A stretch of 64,000 bases of DNA from Streptomyces sp. CB09001. GTDB taxonomy: Bacteria; Actinomycetota; Actinomycetes; Streptomycetales; Streptomycetaceae. Shown piece after piece: positions 53,760 to 63,078 of this stretch (positions within the stretch are counted from its first letter, which is position 1; each line of letters starts with the position of its first letter). The position numbers and the translations under genes are program-made. The notes under the pieces were generated by a model that did no database searches, was not told where the DNA came from, and was given only the letters and a program-made list of their open reading frames with translations. The stretch is from the NCBI RefSeq assembly GCF_003369795.1, contig NZ_CP026730.1, forward strand, positions 3,348,001-3,412,000. Direction: 5' to 3'.

Positions 53760-56312
53760 ATGCTGCACCTCGCCCTGCGGATGGCCGCGCACCGGATCTC
53801 CGCACTGCTCGCCGTGGCGTGCGCGGTGCTGGGCGGCGCGGCCCTGATCACCACCACCGGCGTACTCGCCGAGTCCGGGCTGCGCTCGCAGCTGCCGCCC
53901 GGGCGGCTCGGCGGCGCGGACGTCGTGGTCGCCGCCGACCAGGAGTTCCACCCGAGCGGGGACCTGCCGATGGCGCTGCCCGAGCGGGCCACGGTCCCGG
54001 CCCCGCTCGTCGACCGGCTGGCCGCCCTGCCCGGCGTCACCGCGGCCGTCGGCGACATCGGCTTCCCGGCGGCGCTCGTCGACGGGCGCGGACGGCCCGT
54101 TCCCGCCGCGGCGGACCCGGGGACGGCGGGGCACGGCTGGTCCTCGACGCGACTGCTGGCGGGCGCGCGCGTCGAGGGGCGCGCGCCGTCCGGTGCGAAG
54201 GCGGTCGCCGTGGACGCGGCCGCGGCCGACGCGGCGGGCCTCGCGGTGGGCGACCGGGTCCGGATCGTGGCCAACGGCCGCCCTGCCGCGGCCTACCGGA
54301 TCTCCGCGCTGGTCGACGCCCCGGGTTCGGGCGGCGGCGTCTGGTTCGCGGACGGGACGGCCGCGGCGCTGGCCGGGCGCGGTACCGGGGGCGAAGGCCC
54401 GCGTGCCGGGACCGTGGACCTGGTCGGCCTGCGGGCCGCCGACGGTGCCGGGGCGCGGGTGGCCGCCGCCGTCCGCGAGGAGGTCGCGGGCACGGGTCTT
54501 CGGGTGACCACCGGCGCGGACCGGGGCGAGGCGGTGGCGCCGGGCGTGGGTTCGGCGCGCTCGCTGCTGGTCCTGCTCGCCGGCTCGCTGGGCGGGATCG
54601 TGCTGCTGATCACCGGGTTCGTCGTCGCGGGCGCGCTGGGGGTGACCATCGCCGGGCAGCGCCGCGACCTGGCGCTGATGCGGGCCGTCGGCGCGACGCC
54701 GAAGCAGATCCGGCGACTGGCCGTCGGGCAGTCGACGGTCGTCGCAGCCCTCGCCCTGGTGCCGGGCGTGGCGGCCGGCTATCTACTGGCCGGCCACTTC
54801 CGGGAGCTGCTGGCCGACCGCGACGTGCTCCCGTCCGAACTCCCCCTCACCGTCAGTCCCTTGCCCGCCCTCGTCACGGTGCTCCTGGTCACGGCGGCCG
54901 TGCGGCTCTCCGCCCGGTGCGCGGCCTGGCGCACCTCGCGCATGCCGGCCACCGAGGCGGTCGCCGAGTCGCGCAGCGAGCCGCGCACCCCGTCGCGAGC
55001 ACGGACCGGGGCCGGGCTGCTGCTGATCCTCGGGGCCTTGGCACTCTCGGTGGTGCCGCTGCTGTCCCGGACGGTCCTCGGCGCCTCGGTCACCTCCATC
55101 GCGGGCATCCTCGCCGCGATCGGGCTGGCGCTGTGCGGCCCGGCGCTGGTCAGGAGCGCGGGCGAGGCCGCCGTGCGGCGGCTGCGGCCCGGGGTGGCGG
55201 CGCCGACGTGGCTGGCGCTGTCCAACGTACGGGCCTACGCGCTGCGGCTGTCGGGTGTGGTCAGCCCGCTGGCCATGGGCATCGTCTTCGTCCTGACGTA
55301 CACGCTCACCCAGACGACGGTGCTGGCCGCCACCTCCGACGACACCCGCACCGGCACGCTCGCCCAGTACGAGCTGACGGCCCCGGCGCTGGGCGGGCTG
55401 CCCGACGGCACCCTGTCCGCCGTGCGGGAGGTGCCCGGGGTACGGGCCGCCGCGCCGGCCGGGGAGACCACGGTGGTGTGGGAGTACGAGGAGCTGGGCG
55501 AGCCAGCGGCCGAGTCGGCCCCGGCGATGATCCTGGCGCCGGACGCCCGGGACGTCGTGGACCTCGGCGTGACGGACGGCGGCCTGGACCGGCTGACCGG
55601 GGCGACGGTCGCGGTCAGCGCGGAGGCCGCCCGCACGCGGGACGCCGGGCTCGGGAAGCGGGTGCGCCTGGTGCTCGGCGACGGGGCACGCGTGGAGGCC
55701 CGGGTCGTCGCCGTGTACGACCGGGGGCTGGGCTTCGGCCCCGTCGTCCTCTCCCGCCAATTGGCCGCCGGGCACACCACGACCGGCCTGGACCAGCGGG
55801 CCCTGGTCCGCACCGACGGCACGGCCCGGGCCGGGGCGGGCCTGACCGCGCTGGCCGCCGGCCGCCCCGGCCTCGCCGTCGCGAGCACCGCCGCGGACGC
55901 CACCGGCGCGGACGCGCCGCCCGAGGTGTGGATCAACCTGGCGGTGGTCGTGGTGCTCCTCGGCTATCTGCTGCTGAGCATCGCCAACAAGCTGGTCGCC
56001 GCCACCGCCCAGCGCCGCACGGAGATCGCCGCGCTGCGCCTGGTCGGCACGACGCCCCGGCAGATCCGCGCGATGATGCGCCGCGAGGCCGCGGTGATCG
56101 CCGCCGCGGCCCTCGTCTGCGGCCTCCTGCTGTCCGCCGTCCCCCTGGCCCTCCTCGGCCAGGGCTTCCTCGGCCGCCCCTGGCCGGCGGGCCCCGCCTG
56201 GCTCCTCCCGGCGGTGGCGGCGACGGTCGCGCTGACGTCGTACCTCACGACCGAACTCCCCACCCGCCACGCCCTGCGCACCCCTCCGGCGGACGGGCTG
56301 CGGGCGGGCTGA
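53760..56312 (+). CDS. FtsX-type ABC permease
   Basis: An 850-residue permease with about ten helices and two FtsX domains separated by large extracytoplasmic regions (~35-260 and ~540-700). Coupling segments QRRDLALMRAVGATPKQIRRL and QRRTEIAALRLVGTTPRQIRAMM are the repeated FtsX motifs. Such transporters in actinomycetes often give peptide-antibiotic resistance or export lipids. The partner ATPase is at 52999-53757. Confidence 0.93.
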   Translation: MLHLALRMAAHRISALLAVACAVLGGAALITTTGVLAESGLRSQLPPGRLGGADVVVAADQEFHPSGDLPMALPERATVPAPLVDRLAALPGVTAAVGDIGFPAALVDGRGRPVPAAADPGTAGHGWSSTRLLAGARVEGRAPSGAKAVAVDAAAADAAGLAVGDRVRIVANGRPAAAYRISALVDAPGSGGGVWFADGTAAALAGRGTGGEGPRAGTVDLVGLRAADGAGARVAAAVREEVAGTGLRVTTGADRGEAVAPGVGSARSLLVLLAGSLGGIVLLITGFVVAGALGVTIAGQRRDLALMRAVGATPKQIRRLAVGQSTVVAALALVPGVAAGYLLAGHFRELLADRDVLPSELPLTVSPLPALVTVLLVTAAVRLSARCAAWRTSRMPATEAVAESRSEPRTPSRARTGAGLLLILGALALSVVPLLSRTVLGASVTSIAGILAAIGLALCGPALVRSAGEAAVRRLRPGVAAPTWLALSNVRAYALRLSGVVSPLAMGIVFVLTYTLTQTTVLAATSDDTRTGTLAQYELTAPALGGLPDGTLSAVREVPGVRAAAPAGETTVVWEYEELGEPAAESAPAMILAPDARDVVDLGVTDGGLDRLTGATVAVSAEAARTRDAGLGKRVRLVLGDGARVEARVVAVYDRGLGFGPVVLSRQLAAGHTTTGLDQRALVRTDGTARAGAGLTALAAGRPGLAVASTAADATGADAPPEVWINLAVVVVLLGYLLLSIANKLVAATAQRRTEIAALRLVGTTPRQIRAMMRREAAVIAAAALVCGLLLSAVPLALLGQGFLGRPWPAGPAWLLPAVAATVALTSYLTTELPTRHALRTPPADGLRAG

Positions 56313-56319
56313 CCCGACG

Positions 56320-56345
56320 ACCGGGGGCGGGTCTCCGCCCCCGGT
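56320..56345. terminator. Terminator between convergent ABC permease genes
   Basis: ACCGGGGGCGG (56320-56330), loop GTCT, CCGCCCCCGGT (56335-56345): a perfect 11-bp stem between the two convergent permease genes. Confidence 0.8.
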
Positions 56346-56352
56346 CACGCTC

Positions 56353-58866
56353 TCAGGCACCCCGGTCGCGCAGGGCCGTGCGGGCCGGGAGGGTGACGGC
56401 GGCCAGGCCGAGGACCGCCGCGGTCGCCGCGAAGGCGGCGTACAGCAGCGGTGGGACGTGCGGGAGCTCGCCGGTCAGGCCGCGCATCATCGGGGTCAGC
56501 GTGATCATGGCGATGGCGGTGCCCAGGGCCACGCCCGCCGCCGACACCAGCAGGCTCTCCCAGCCCAGCATGCGCAGCACCTGGCGCCGGGTGGAGCCGA
56601 CGAGGCGGAGGGTGTTCAGTTCGCGGCGGCGGTCCAGGACCGTCATCACCAGGGTGTTGACCGCGGCGACGGCGGCGAAGCCGCCCAGGACGGCGGCCAT
56701 CATGTAGTTGGCCCAGGCGCCGAACTCGCGGTCCACGTTCTGGGCGAGCGCGTAGCCGGAGGCGTCGGTGACCTCGCCGAGGGGGGCGAGCGGCTCGGCG
56801 TCGCCGCCGCTGACCAGCAGGGTGTCGGCGAAGGCGGAGGTGACGTGCCCGTCCAGGGAGGCGCGGTCCATGGTCACGGCCGGCAGGCCCAGCCCGCGGC
56901 CGTAGACGGCGACGACTTCCGGGTCGGCCTTCGTGCCGTCGGGGAGGTAGAGCGGCAGCTTGTCGCCGAGGCCGGTGTCCGTGGCGGTGGCGAGGGTCCG
57001 GTCGATGGCGATGCGGCCCTCGCCCACGCGGTCCAGGCTGCCCTCGCGCACGTCCAGGTCCTGCACCTGCGCGAGCTGCGCGCCGGAGCCCGAGATGCCC
57101 TGGGTCGCCGTCCCCTGCAGCGAGGTCTCGCCGCCGCCCCGGACGGGCACCAGCACCTGCGTGTCCAGCAGGCTCACGGCCGCGTCGACGCCGGGCGCCC
57201 GGGCGGCCCGGTCGGCTGCGTCGGCGGACAGGCCGGCCGGGGCGGTGACGACGTGGTCCGCCGTGATGCCGTCGCGGAGCTGCTCCGAGGCGACGTGGCT
57301 CTCGCTCGTGTGCATGAAGACCAGCGTCGAGGCGAAGGCCATCGCCAGCACGATCGGCGTGATCGCGGAGGCCAGCCGGCGCGCGTTGGTGCGGGAGTTG
57401 GCGGCGGCCAGCGACGCGGAGGCACCGCCGCCGCGCAGCAGCAGGCCGAAGAGGGCCGCGCACGCCCTGGCCAGGATCGGGCCGAGCAGGGCGACGGCCA
57501 GCATGAAGAGCATGACGACGCCGAGAGAGGCGTTGGCGGCGTCGGAACCGGCGGCGGAGGCCGCCACACCGGCGAGCGCCGAGCCGCCGCCGACCGCGGC
57601 GAGACCGAGGACGGTACGGACGACGCCCGGCCGCAGCCGCTCCACCGAGGCCTCGGCGAGCGCCTGGCCCGGCTTGATCTTCGCGGGCCTGCGCCCGGCC
57701 GCGAGGCCCGCGCCCAGCGCCGTGAGCAGCCCGACGCCGACGGCGGCCAGCAGCGGAAACCCCGAGACGTGCAGTTCGACCGCCTCGGGAACCGCCCCGC
57801 GGTCCTGCATCTGCCCGAACCACCAGTGCGCGAGCCCGATGCCCGGCAGGCAGCCGAGCAGCCCGGCGAGCGGGGCGACCAGGAGCGCCTCGGCGGCGAC
57901 CGCGCGGCGGATCTGCCGCGGGGTGGCACCGACGGCGCGCAGCAGCGCGAACTCGCGGGTGCGCTGGCCGACGGAGAGGGCGACCGTGCCGGCCGCGGTG
58001 AAGACCGCGACCAGGGTGGCGATGCCGCCGAAGGAGCCGCCGATCGCGAAGAGCGTCTCCTTGCCGTACGCCAGCCCGTGGTCCTCGACCTCGCCGCGGT
58101 CGTCCCCGGTGAGCGTCTGCGCGCCGGAGCCGGTGAGGGCCTTCTCGACGGCGGCGGCGAGGGCGTCCGTGTCGGCCCCGTCCTTCGCCATGACGGCGAT
58201 GGCGTCGGCCTTGCCGGGATGCCCGGCCAGTACGGACGCCTCGGCGTCGGCGAACCAGGCGGTGGCCCCGCCGCCCGCCCTCTCGCCCGCGGTGTCCCCG
58301 GCACCGGCCTCGGCCAGCCCGGACACCCGGAATCCGGTGCGGCCGTCGGCCGTCTCCAGCACGACGGTGTCGCCGACGCCCGCCTTGGCGGTACGGGCCG
58401 CGTCCGCGCCGAGCACGACCTCGCCCGGGTGCGGTGCGGCGCCCTTCGACAGCGCGGTGCCGGTGAAGGCGTGCGAGCCCCAGCCGTGGCCGGTGAGCGC
58501 GCCCGACGAGTCGCCGCCGTGCACCGGGAAGGTGAAGTCCGGTACGGCGCCGGCCGCGCCCGGCACCTGGGCGGCCTTCGCCGCGAGCCCCGTGTCCACG
58601 CGGGCGGTGTCGGGCAGCGGGTACTCGGTCTCCTCGGGGCCGTCGATGGTGTCGGCGACGACGCGCGCGGACTGGTCGGCCGCCGCGACGACCGGCGCGT
58701 TCGCGTACCGCTCGGCCGGCACCGAGGCGCGGAGGCTGGTCTCCAGCAGGACACCGCAGGCCGCGACGATCAGCGCCGACATCATCAGCGCGACGAACGT
58801 GCCCGCGAACGAGGCGGGCTTGAAGCGTACGGCCGCGCGGGCCAGGCCGTTGGGCTTGAGGCTCAT
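56353..58866 (-). CDS. FtsX-type ABC permease, second system
   Basis: An 837-residue permease built like the one at 53760, with two FtsX domains (QRTREFALLRAVGATPRQIRRAV and DRRRELNTLRLVGSTRRQVLRML) and large outer-face regions. It is coupled to its ATPase gene (ATGA overlap). The two systems face each other across a terminator and are paralogous, not a recent duplicate: sequence identity is limited to the coupling and membrane segments. Confidence 0.93.
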   Translation of the reverse strand: MSLKPNGLARAAVRFKPASFAGTFVALMMSALIVAACGVLLETSLRASVPAERYANAPVVAAADQSARVVADTIDGPEETEYPLPDTARVDTGLAAKAAQVPGAAGAVPDFTFPVHGGDSSGALTGHGWGSHAFTGTALSKGAAPHPGEVVLGADAARTAKAGVGDTVVLETADGRTGFRVSGLAEAGAGDTAGERAGGGATAWFADAEASVLAGHPGKADAIAVMAKDGADTDALAAAVEKALTGSGAQTLTGDDRGEVEDHGLAYGKETLFAIGGSFGGIATLVAVFTAAGTVALSVGQRTREFALLRAVGATPRQIRRAVAAEALLVAPLAGLLGCLPGIGLAHWWFGQMQDRGAVPEAVELHVSGFPLLAAVGVGLLTALGAGLAAGRRPAKIKPGQALAEASVERLRPGVVRTVLGLAAVGGGSALAGVAASAAGSDAANASLGVVMLFMLAVALLGPILARACAALFGLLLRGGGASASLAAANSRTNARRLASAITPIVLAMAFASTLVFMHTSESHVASEQLRDGITADHVVTAPAGLSADAADRAARAPGVDAAVSLLDTQVLVPVRGGGETSLQGTATQGISGSGAQLAQVQDLDVREGSLDRVGEGRIAIDRTLATATDTGLGDKLPLYLPDGTKADPEVVAVYGRGLGLPAVTMDRASLDGHVTSAFADTLLVSGGDAEPLAPLGEVTDASGYALAQNVDREFGAWANYMMAAVLGGFAAVAAVNTLVMTVLDRRRELNTLRLVGSTRRQVLRMLGWESLLVSAAGVALGTAIAMITLTPMMRGLTGELPHVPPLLYAAFAATAAVLGLAAVTLPARTALRDRGA

Positions 58867-59705
58867 GCCGCCACCCCCGCCCCGGCCATCGCCCGCGCCC
58901 GGCCGGTGAGCGCGGTCATCCGCGCCGCGATCTGCTCCGCCGAACCCCGCTCCAGGTGGTCGGCGAAGGCCCCGTCGGCGAGGAACAGCACACGGTCGGC
59001 CCAGGCGGCCGCGGCCGGGTCGTGGGTGACCATGACGACGGTGGCGCCGAGGGTGTCCACCGCCTGCCGGAGCAGGCCGAGGACCTCGGCCGCGGTGCCG
59101 GTGTCGAGGGCGCCGGTGGGCTCGTCGGCGAAGATCACGTCGGGGGCGGTGACCAGGGCGCGGGCGACGGCCACACGCTGCTGCTGGCCGCCGGACAGCT
59201 CGCCGGGCCGGCGCCGCGCCTTGTCGGCGAGCCCGACCTGAGCGAGCACCTCGGCCGCCCGGCGGTGGTCCTGGCGCTGCCCTGCCAGGCGCATCGGCAG
59301 CAGGACGTTCTGCTCCACGGTCAGCGACGGCAGCAGGTTGAACGCCTGGAAGACGAAGCCGAGGCGGCTGCGGCGCAGCTCGGTGAGCTCGTTCTCGTTC
59401 ATGCCCGTGATCTCCGTGCCGCCGAGGCGCACCGATCCCGCCGACGGCCGGTCGAGCCCGGCGGCGCACTGCAGGAAGGTGGACTTGCCGGACCCGGACG
59501 GGCCCATGACGGCGGTGAACGTGCCGCGCGGCAGGGCGAGGTCGATGCCCGCGAGGGCGTGCACGGTGCCCGCGCCGCGGCCGTACTGCCGCCGGACCCC
59601 GCGCAGCTCGACGGCGAGGCCGGGCGTGGCGGCCGGAACCTCGGGGCGGTGGTCCACCCCCGCCCGGTCGTCCGCCTTCTGCCGCTTGCCCTTGCGTAGC
59701 CTCAT
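58863..59705 (-). CDS. MacB/LolD-type ABC ATPase, second system
   Basis: A 280-residue ATPase: Walker [10 protein letters not shown], signature [16 protein letters not shown], Walker [14 protein letters not shown] basic ~33-residue leader (RLRKGKRQKADDRAG) precedes the domain. ATGA overlap with its permease. Upstream (59781-59817) lies a direct repeat GTSATACCCSGG that may bind the response regulator encoded next to it. Confidence 0.93.
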   Translation of the reverse strand: MRLRKGKRQKADDRAGVDHRPEVPAATPGLAVELRGVRRQYGRGAGTVHALAGIDLALPRGTFTAVMGPSGSGKSTFLQCAAGLDRPSAGSVRLGGTEITGMNENELTELRRSRLGFVFQAFNLLPSLTVEQNVLLPMRLAGQRQDHRRAAEVLAQVGLADKARRRPGELSGGQQQRVAVARALVTAPDVIFADEPTGALDTGTAAEVLGLLRQAVDTLGATVVMVTHDPAAAAWADRVLFLADGAFADHLERGSAEQIAARMTALTGRARAMAGAGVAA

Positions 59706-59780
59706 GGTGCCGTCTCCTCGTCCGTGCTTCGTGCGTCTTGGTGACGAGGTGAAGAGTGCGGGGACGGCTCGGCGCCGGGC

Positions 59781-59817
59781 GTCATACCCGGGAGCCAATG
59801 TGGAGGTGATACCCCGG
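59781..59817 (-). promoter_or_regulatory. Direct repeat upstream of the second ABC operon
   Basis: GTCATACCCGGG (from 59781) and GTGATACCCCGG (59806-59817), spaced 25 bases start to start. Placed 76-112 bases upstream of the ATPase start; candidate response-regulator sites. Confidence 0.5.
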
Positions 59818-59865
59818 TAGGGGGCGAAGGAGAGAGGCCGGGCCCGCGGGACCGGCCGGGCGGGA

Positions 59866-60543
59866 CTACTCTCCCGGGGCCACGAGCCCCGACTCGTACG
59901 CGAAGACCACCGCCTGGGCGCGGTCGCGCAGGTCGAGCTTGGTGAGGACGCGGCTGACGTGGGTCTTGACCGTCTGCTCGGCCAGCACCAGGGTGCGGGC
60001 GATCTCCGTGTTCGACTGGCCGCGGGCGACCAGGGTGAGGACCTCGGTCTCGCGTTCCGTCAGGCCCTTGAGCCGCAGCGCGGGCTTGCCCCGTGAAGCA
60101 GCGGGGCGCTGCTTGGCGAAGTCCGCGATCAGGCGGCGCGTCACGGAGGGTGCGAGCAGCGCGTCGCCCGAGGCCACGACGCGGACCGCCGCGATGAGGT
60201 CGGCCGGCGGCGCGTCCTTCAGCAGGAAGCCGCTGGCGCCCGCCCGCAGCGCCTCGTACACGTAGTCGTCGACGTCGAACGTGGTGAGCATCAGCACCCG
60301 CGGCCGGTGGGTCACCCCGGGCGGGGGCGACAGCAGCCGGCGCGCGGCCTCCAGCCCGTCCATCTCGGGCATCCGCACGTCCATGAGGACGACGTCCGGA
60401 TGCGTACGGCGGCTCAGCTCGACGCCCTGCGCGCCGTCGGGAGCCTCGCCCACCACGTCGATGTCGCTCTGGGCGGCCAGCAGCGCGGCGAAGCCGGCCC
60501 GCACCATGGCCTGGTCGTCGACGATGATGACGCGCGTCGTCAC
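59866..60543 (-). CDS. NarL/LuxR-type response regulator
   Basis: A 225-residue regulator: receiver with VIIVDDQAMVRAG, phospho-Asp in VVLMDVRMPEMDG, and Lys in GFLLKDAPP; LuxR HTH GLTERETEVLTLVARGQSNTEIARTLVLAEQTVKTHVSRVLTKLDLRDRAQAV. GTG start overlaps the kinase stop (GTGA). Likely controls the second ABC system, 160 bases downstream. May also serve the orphan kinase at 51284. Confidence 0.95.
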   Translation of the reverse strand: MTTRVIIVDDQAMVRAGFAALLAAQSDIDVVGEAPDGAQGVELSRRTHPDVVLMDVRMPEMDGLEAARRLLSPPPGVTHRPRVLMLTTFDVDDYVYEALRAGASGFLLKDAPPADLIAAVRVVASGDALLAPSVTRRLIADFAKQRPAASRGKPALRLKGLTERETEVLTLVARGQSNTEIARTLVLAEQTVKTHVSRVLTKLDLRDRAQAVVFAYESGLVAPGE

Positions 60544-61841
60544 GTGGTCTCCTCTTCCGTCAGGGGGAGTTGTGCGGCGACCCGGAAGCCGCCGTCCGGC
60601 AGCGGTCCCACGTCGAGGGTGCCGCCGACGAGCCTTACCCGCTCGCGCATGCCGACCAGTCCGTGTCCGGTGCCGCCCACTTCGAGCGGCCCGGCGGGCG
60701 GCTCGGGCGGCGGGTCGTTGACGACCAGGACGGTGAGCCGCTCCCCGCCCTGCCCCTCGCGCCGCCCGTCGCCCCGCCGTTCGTCCCGCCCGTCGCCCTG
60801 CTCGTCGCCCCGCACGTCGGCGGGCCGCGCGACCGACAGCGACACGTGCGTCGCCGCTCCCGGCGCGTGCCGTACGACGTTGGCGAGGGCCTCCTGGACG
60901 ATCCGGTACGCCGAGAGGCCCACCGCCTCCGGCACCTCGGCGTCGCAGGGGGTGAACTCCACCGGCCCGCCCGTCCGCGCCGTCGCCTCCACCAGCTGCC
61001 CGATCTGCGCGAGGCCCGGCTGGGGCACGAGTTCGCCGTGCGCCTCCTCGTTGCGCAGCACGCCGAGGAGGCGTCGCATCTCGCCGAGCGACTCCCGCGC
61101 GGTCGCCGCGATCGACGTGAACTCCTCCCGCACGTCCGGCGGGAGCGCCGCGAGGCGGTACTCGGCGGTGTCCGCCTGCACCGTGATGACGGACATGTGG
61201 TGCGCCACCACGTCGTGCAGCTCGCGTGCGATGCGGGCGCGTTCCTCCAGCAGCGTGCGCCGGCCCCGCTCGGCCTCGCTGATCGTCTCCTGCTCGACCA
61301 GCCTGCGCTGCACCTCGTACCGCTCGCGCAGCGCGCCGCCCAGCAGGAGCGCGACGCCCCCGAGGATGGTGAGCAACAGGTCCTTGGCGCCGGTGCCGTG
61401 GGGCGCGACGAACCCCAGGCCGACGTTGGCGCCCGCCGTCGCCAGCCACACCAGCAGCAGCGTCCGGCGCCGCTCGCGCAGGCCCAGGGCGAGGCAGAGG
61501 CCGACGTAGCCGACGATCTGCATGGGCGGGAACGGCCACAGCAGCCGTTCCTGGAAGTCGACGGCGAGCAGGGCGAGCGCACCGGCCACGTCCGCGGCGA
61601 AGACCACGTACCAGGCCTGCAGCGGCCGTACGACGGCGAGCAGCAGCGGGGCGGCCTGGGCGACGGCCAGCGCGCTCGCGAGGCCGCCGTTCAGCCCGTA
61701 GTCGGCGGTGAGGACCACGATGGTCGTGGGCAGCAGCGCGACGCACAGCACGAACGCCACGGCCCACGGCAGCAGCCGCACCCACCGCCGCGACGCCCCC
61801 GCGAGCAGCGCGCGCGGACGTTCCGCCTCCACTGGGGTCAT
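60540..61841 (-). CDS. NarL-type sensor histidine kinase
   Basis: A 433-residue kinase with a membrane N-terminal half (about six helices), HisKA_3 with RIARELHDVVAHHMSVITVQAD and a HATPase (AYRIVQEALANVVRHAPGA; GHGLVGMRERVRLVGG). Between the ATPase's strands is an unusual ~25-residue insertion of D, E, G, R and Q encoded by short DNA repeats (about 60741-60818). Start ATG at 61841. Coupled with the response regulator by GTGA overlap. Confidence 0.93.
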   Translation of the reverse strand: MTPVEAERPRALLAGASRRWVRLLPWAVAFVLCVALLPTTIVVLTADYGLNGGLASALAVAQAAPLLLAVVRPLQAWYVVFAADVAGALALLAVDFQERLLWPFPPMQIVGYVGLCLALGLRERRRTLLLVWLATAGANVGLGFVAPHGTGAKDLLLTILGGVALLLGGALRERYEVQRRLVEQETISEAERGRRTLLEERARIARELHDVVAHHMSVITVQADTAEYRLAALPPDVREEFTSIAATARESLGEMRRLLGVLRNEEAHGELVPQPGLAQIGQLVEATARTGGPVEFTPCDAEVPEAVGLSAYRIVQEALANVVRHAPGAATHVSLSVARPADVRGDEQGDGRDERRGDGRREGQGGERLTVLVVNDPPPEPPAGPLEVGGTGHGLVGMRERVRLVGGTLDVGPLPDGGFRVAAQLPLTEEETT

Positions 61842-61922
61842 GGGCACCAGCCTAGGTGCCCGGTGTGCGCCGCGACGGCGTCCGAAGGGGCGGCGTCCAC
61901 GGGGGCGCACGGCGTCGGCTCC

Positions 61923-62975
61923 TCAGATGTCGGCACGGAGCGGTTCTCCCACCTCGTGCAGGTGGCGCAGGGCCTGCCGGTAGGAGTCGACGAGGCCGGT
62001 CTCCCTGTAGGGGATGCCGAGGTCGCGGCAGTGGGCCTTGACCGCGGCCTGGGCGAGCCCGAGGTGCGGGCGGGGCATGCTGGGGAACAGGTGGTGCTCG
62101 ATCTGGTAGTTGAGGCCGCCGAGGAACCAGTCGGTGAGGAGGCCGCCCCTGATGTTGCGGGAGGTGAGGACCTGGCGCCGCAGGTGCCCCCACTTCTCCG
62201 CGCCGGAATCCGGGTCGGGCATGTCCATCCCCTTGTGGTTGGGCGCGAAGGCCATGCCCAGGTGCAGCCCGAACAGCGCCTGGTGGAGCGCGGCGAAGAC
62301 GAGGGCGTGCGCGAGCGGCATGGTCGTCAGGAGCAGGGTGACGTACCCGGCGACGTGGGCGACCAGGAGCGCGCCCTCCACCACTCGCGCACGGCCCTCC
62401 TGCCGCCGCAGGTCCTGGAAGCCGTGGAGCTTCAGGGCGAGGCCCTCGAGGAGGGTGAGCGGGAAGAACAGCCACGCCTGGTGCCGGGTGAGCCAGCCGC
62501 GGAAACCCGCGCGCGTGGCGGCCTGCCCGCTGGTGAAAACGAGGACGTCGGCGGCGACGTCGGGGTCCTTGTCGATGTGGTTCGGGTTGGCGTGATGGCG
62601 GTTGTGCTTGTCGTTCCACCACGCGTAACTCATGCCGAGCAGCAGATTGCCGTGGACGAGTCCGATGCGTCGGTTCACGGCGCGGCTGCCGCTGATCTGG
62701 GCGTGACCCGCGTCGTGGCCGATGAACGCCGTACGGGCGCACAGGACGGCGAGGACCGGCGCGAGCGCGAGCACCCACCAGGAGCCGCCGAGCAGCACCA
62801 TGCCGGTGCCGACGGCGGCGAGACCCAGCGCGTTGACCGCTATGGTGCGCGCGTACCAGCCGGTGCGCCGCTCGAGCAGCTGCTGCTCCTTGACGTCGCG
62901 CAGCAGCGGCGTGAACTCACTGCCGTCGCGTGATCTTCCGGTGTCCGGCGGGACGGTTTCGCGGGCCGGGGACAT
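61923..62975 (-). CDS. Membrane fatty-acid (acyl-lipid/acyl-CoA) desaturase
   Basis: A 350-residue diiron desaturase. Histidine boxes: HDAGH, HNRHH (in NDKHNRHHANPN) and QIEHH (in NYQIEHHLFPSMPR), plus four or more hydrophobic segments. The QIEHH box with H at position three is typical of front-end/omega-type desaturases. It introduces a double bond in membrane acyl chains. A GAGCCCC tract precedes the ATG; the Shine-Dalgarno is weak. Region specificity cannot be told. Confidence 0.92.
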   Translation of the reverse strand: MSPARETVPPDTGRSRDGSEFTPLLRDVKEQQLLERRTGWYARTIAVNALGLAAVGTGMVLLGGSWWVLALAPVLAVLCARTAFIGHDAGHAQISGSRAVNRRIGLVHGNLLLGMSYAWWNDKHNRHHANPNHIDKDPDVAADVLVFTSGQAATRAGFRGWLTRHQAWLFFPLTLLEGLALKLHGFQDLRRQEGRARVVEGALLVAHVAGYVTLLLTTMPLAHALVFAALHQALFGLHLGMAFAPNHKGMDMPDPDSGAEKWGHLRRQVLTSRNIRGGLLTDWFLGGLNYQIEHHLFPSMPRPHLGLAQAAVKAHCRDLGIPYRETGLVDSYRQALRHLHEVGEPLRADI

Positions 62976-63005
62976 GGGGCTCCTTGATGGTGTGGGCGGG
63001 GCTCT

Positions 63006-63078
63006 CGGGGCGGCCGGCTGACGGTGTGGGTCGGGGCGGCCGGTTGACGGTGTGGGGCTCTCGGGGCGGCCGGCTCAC
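63006..63078. repeat. Tandem GC-rich repeat between desaturase and acyltransferase
   Basis: Units beginning CGGGGCGGCCGGYTGACGG at 63006 and 63032, and a partial copy at 63062 that runs over the stop codon of the acyltransferase gene. Period 26 then 30 bases. The second unit continues TGTGGGG like the first. Confidence 0.65.
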
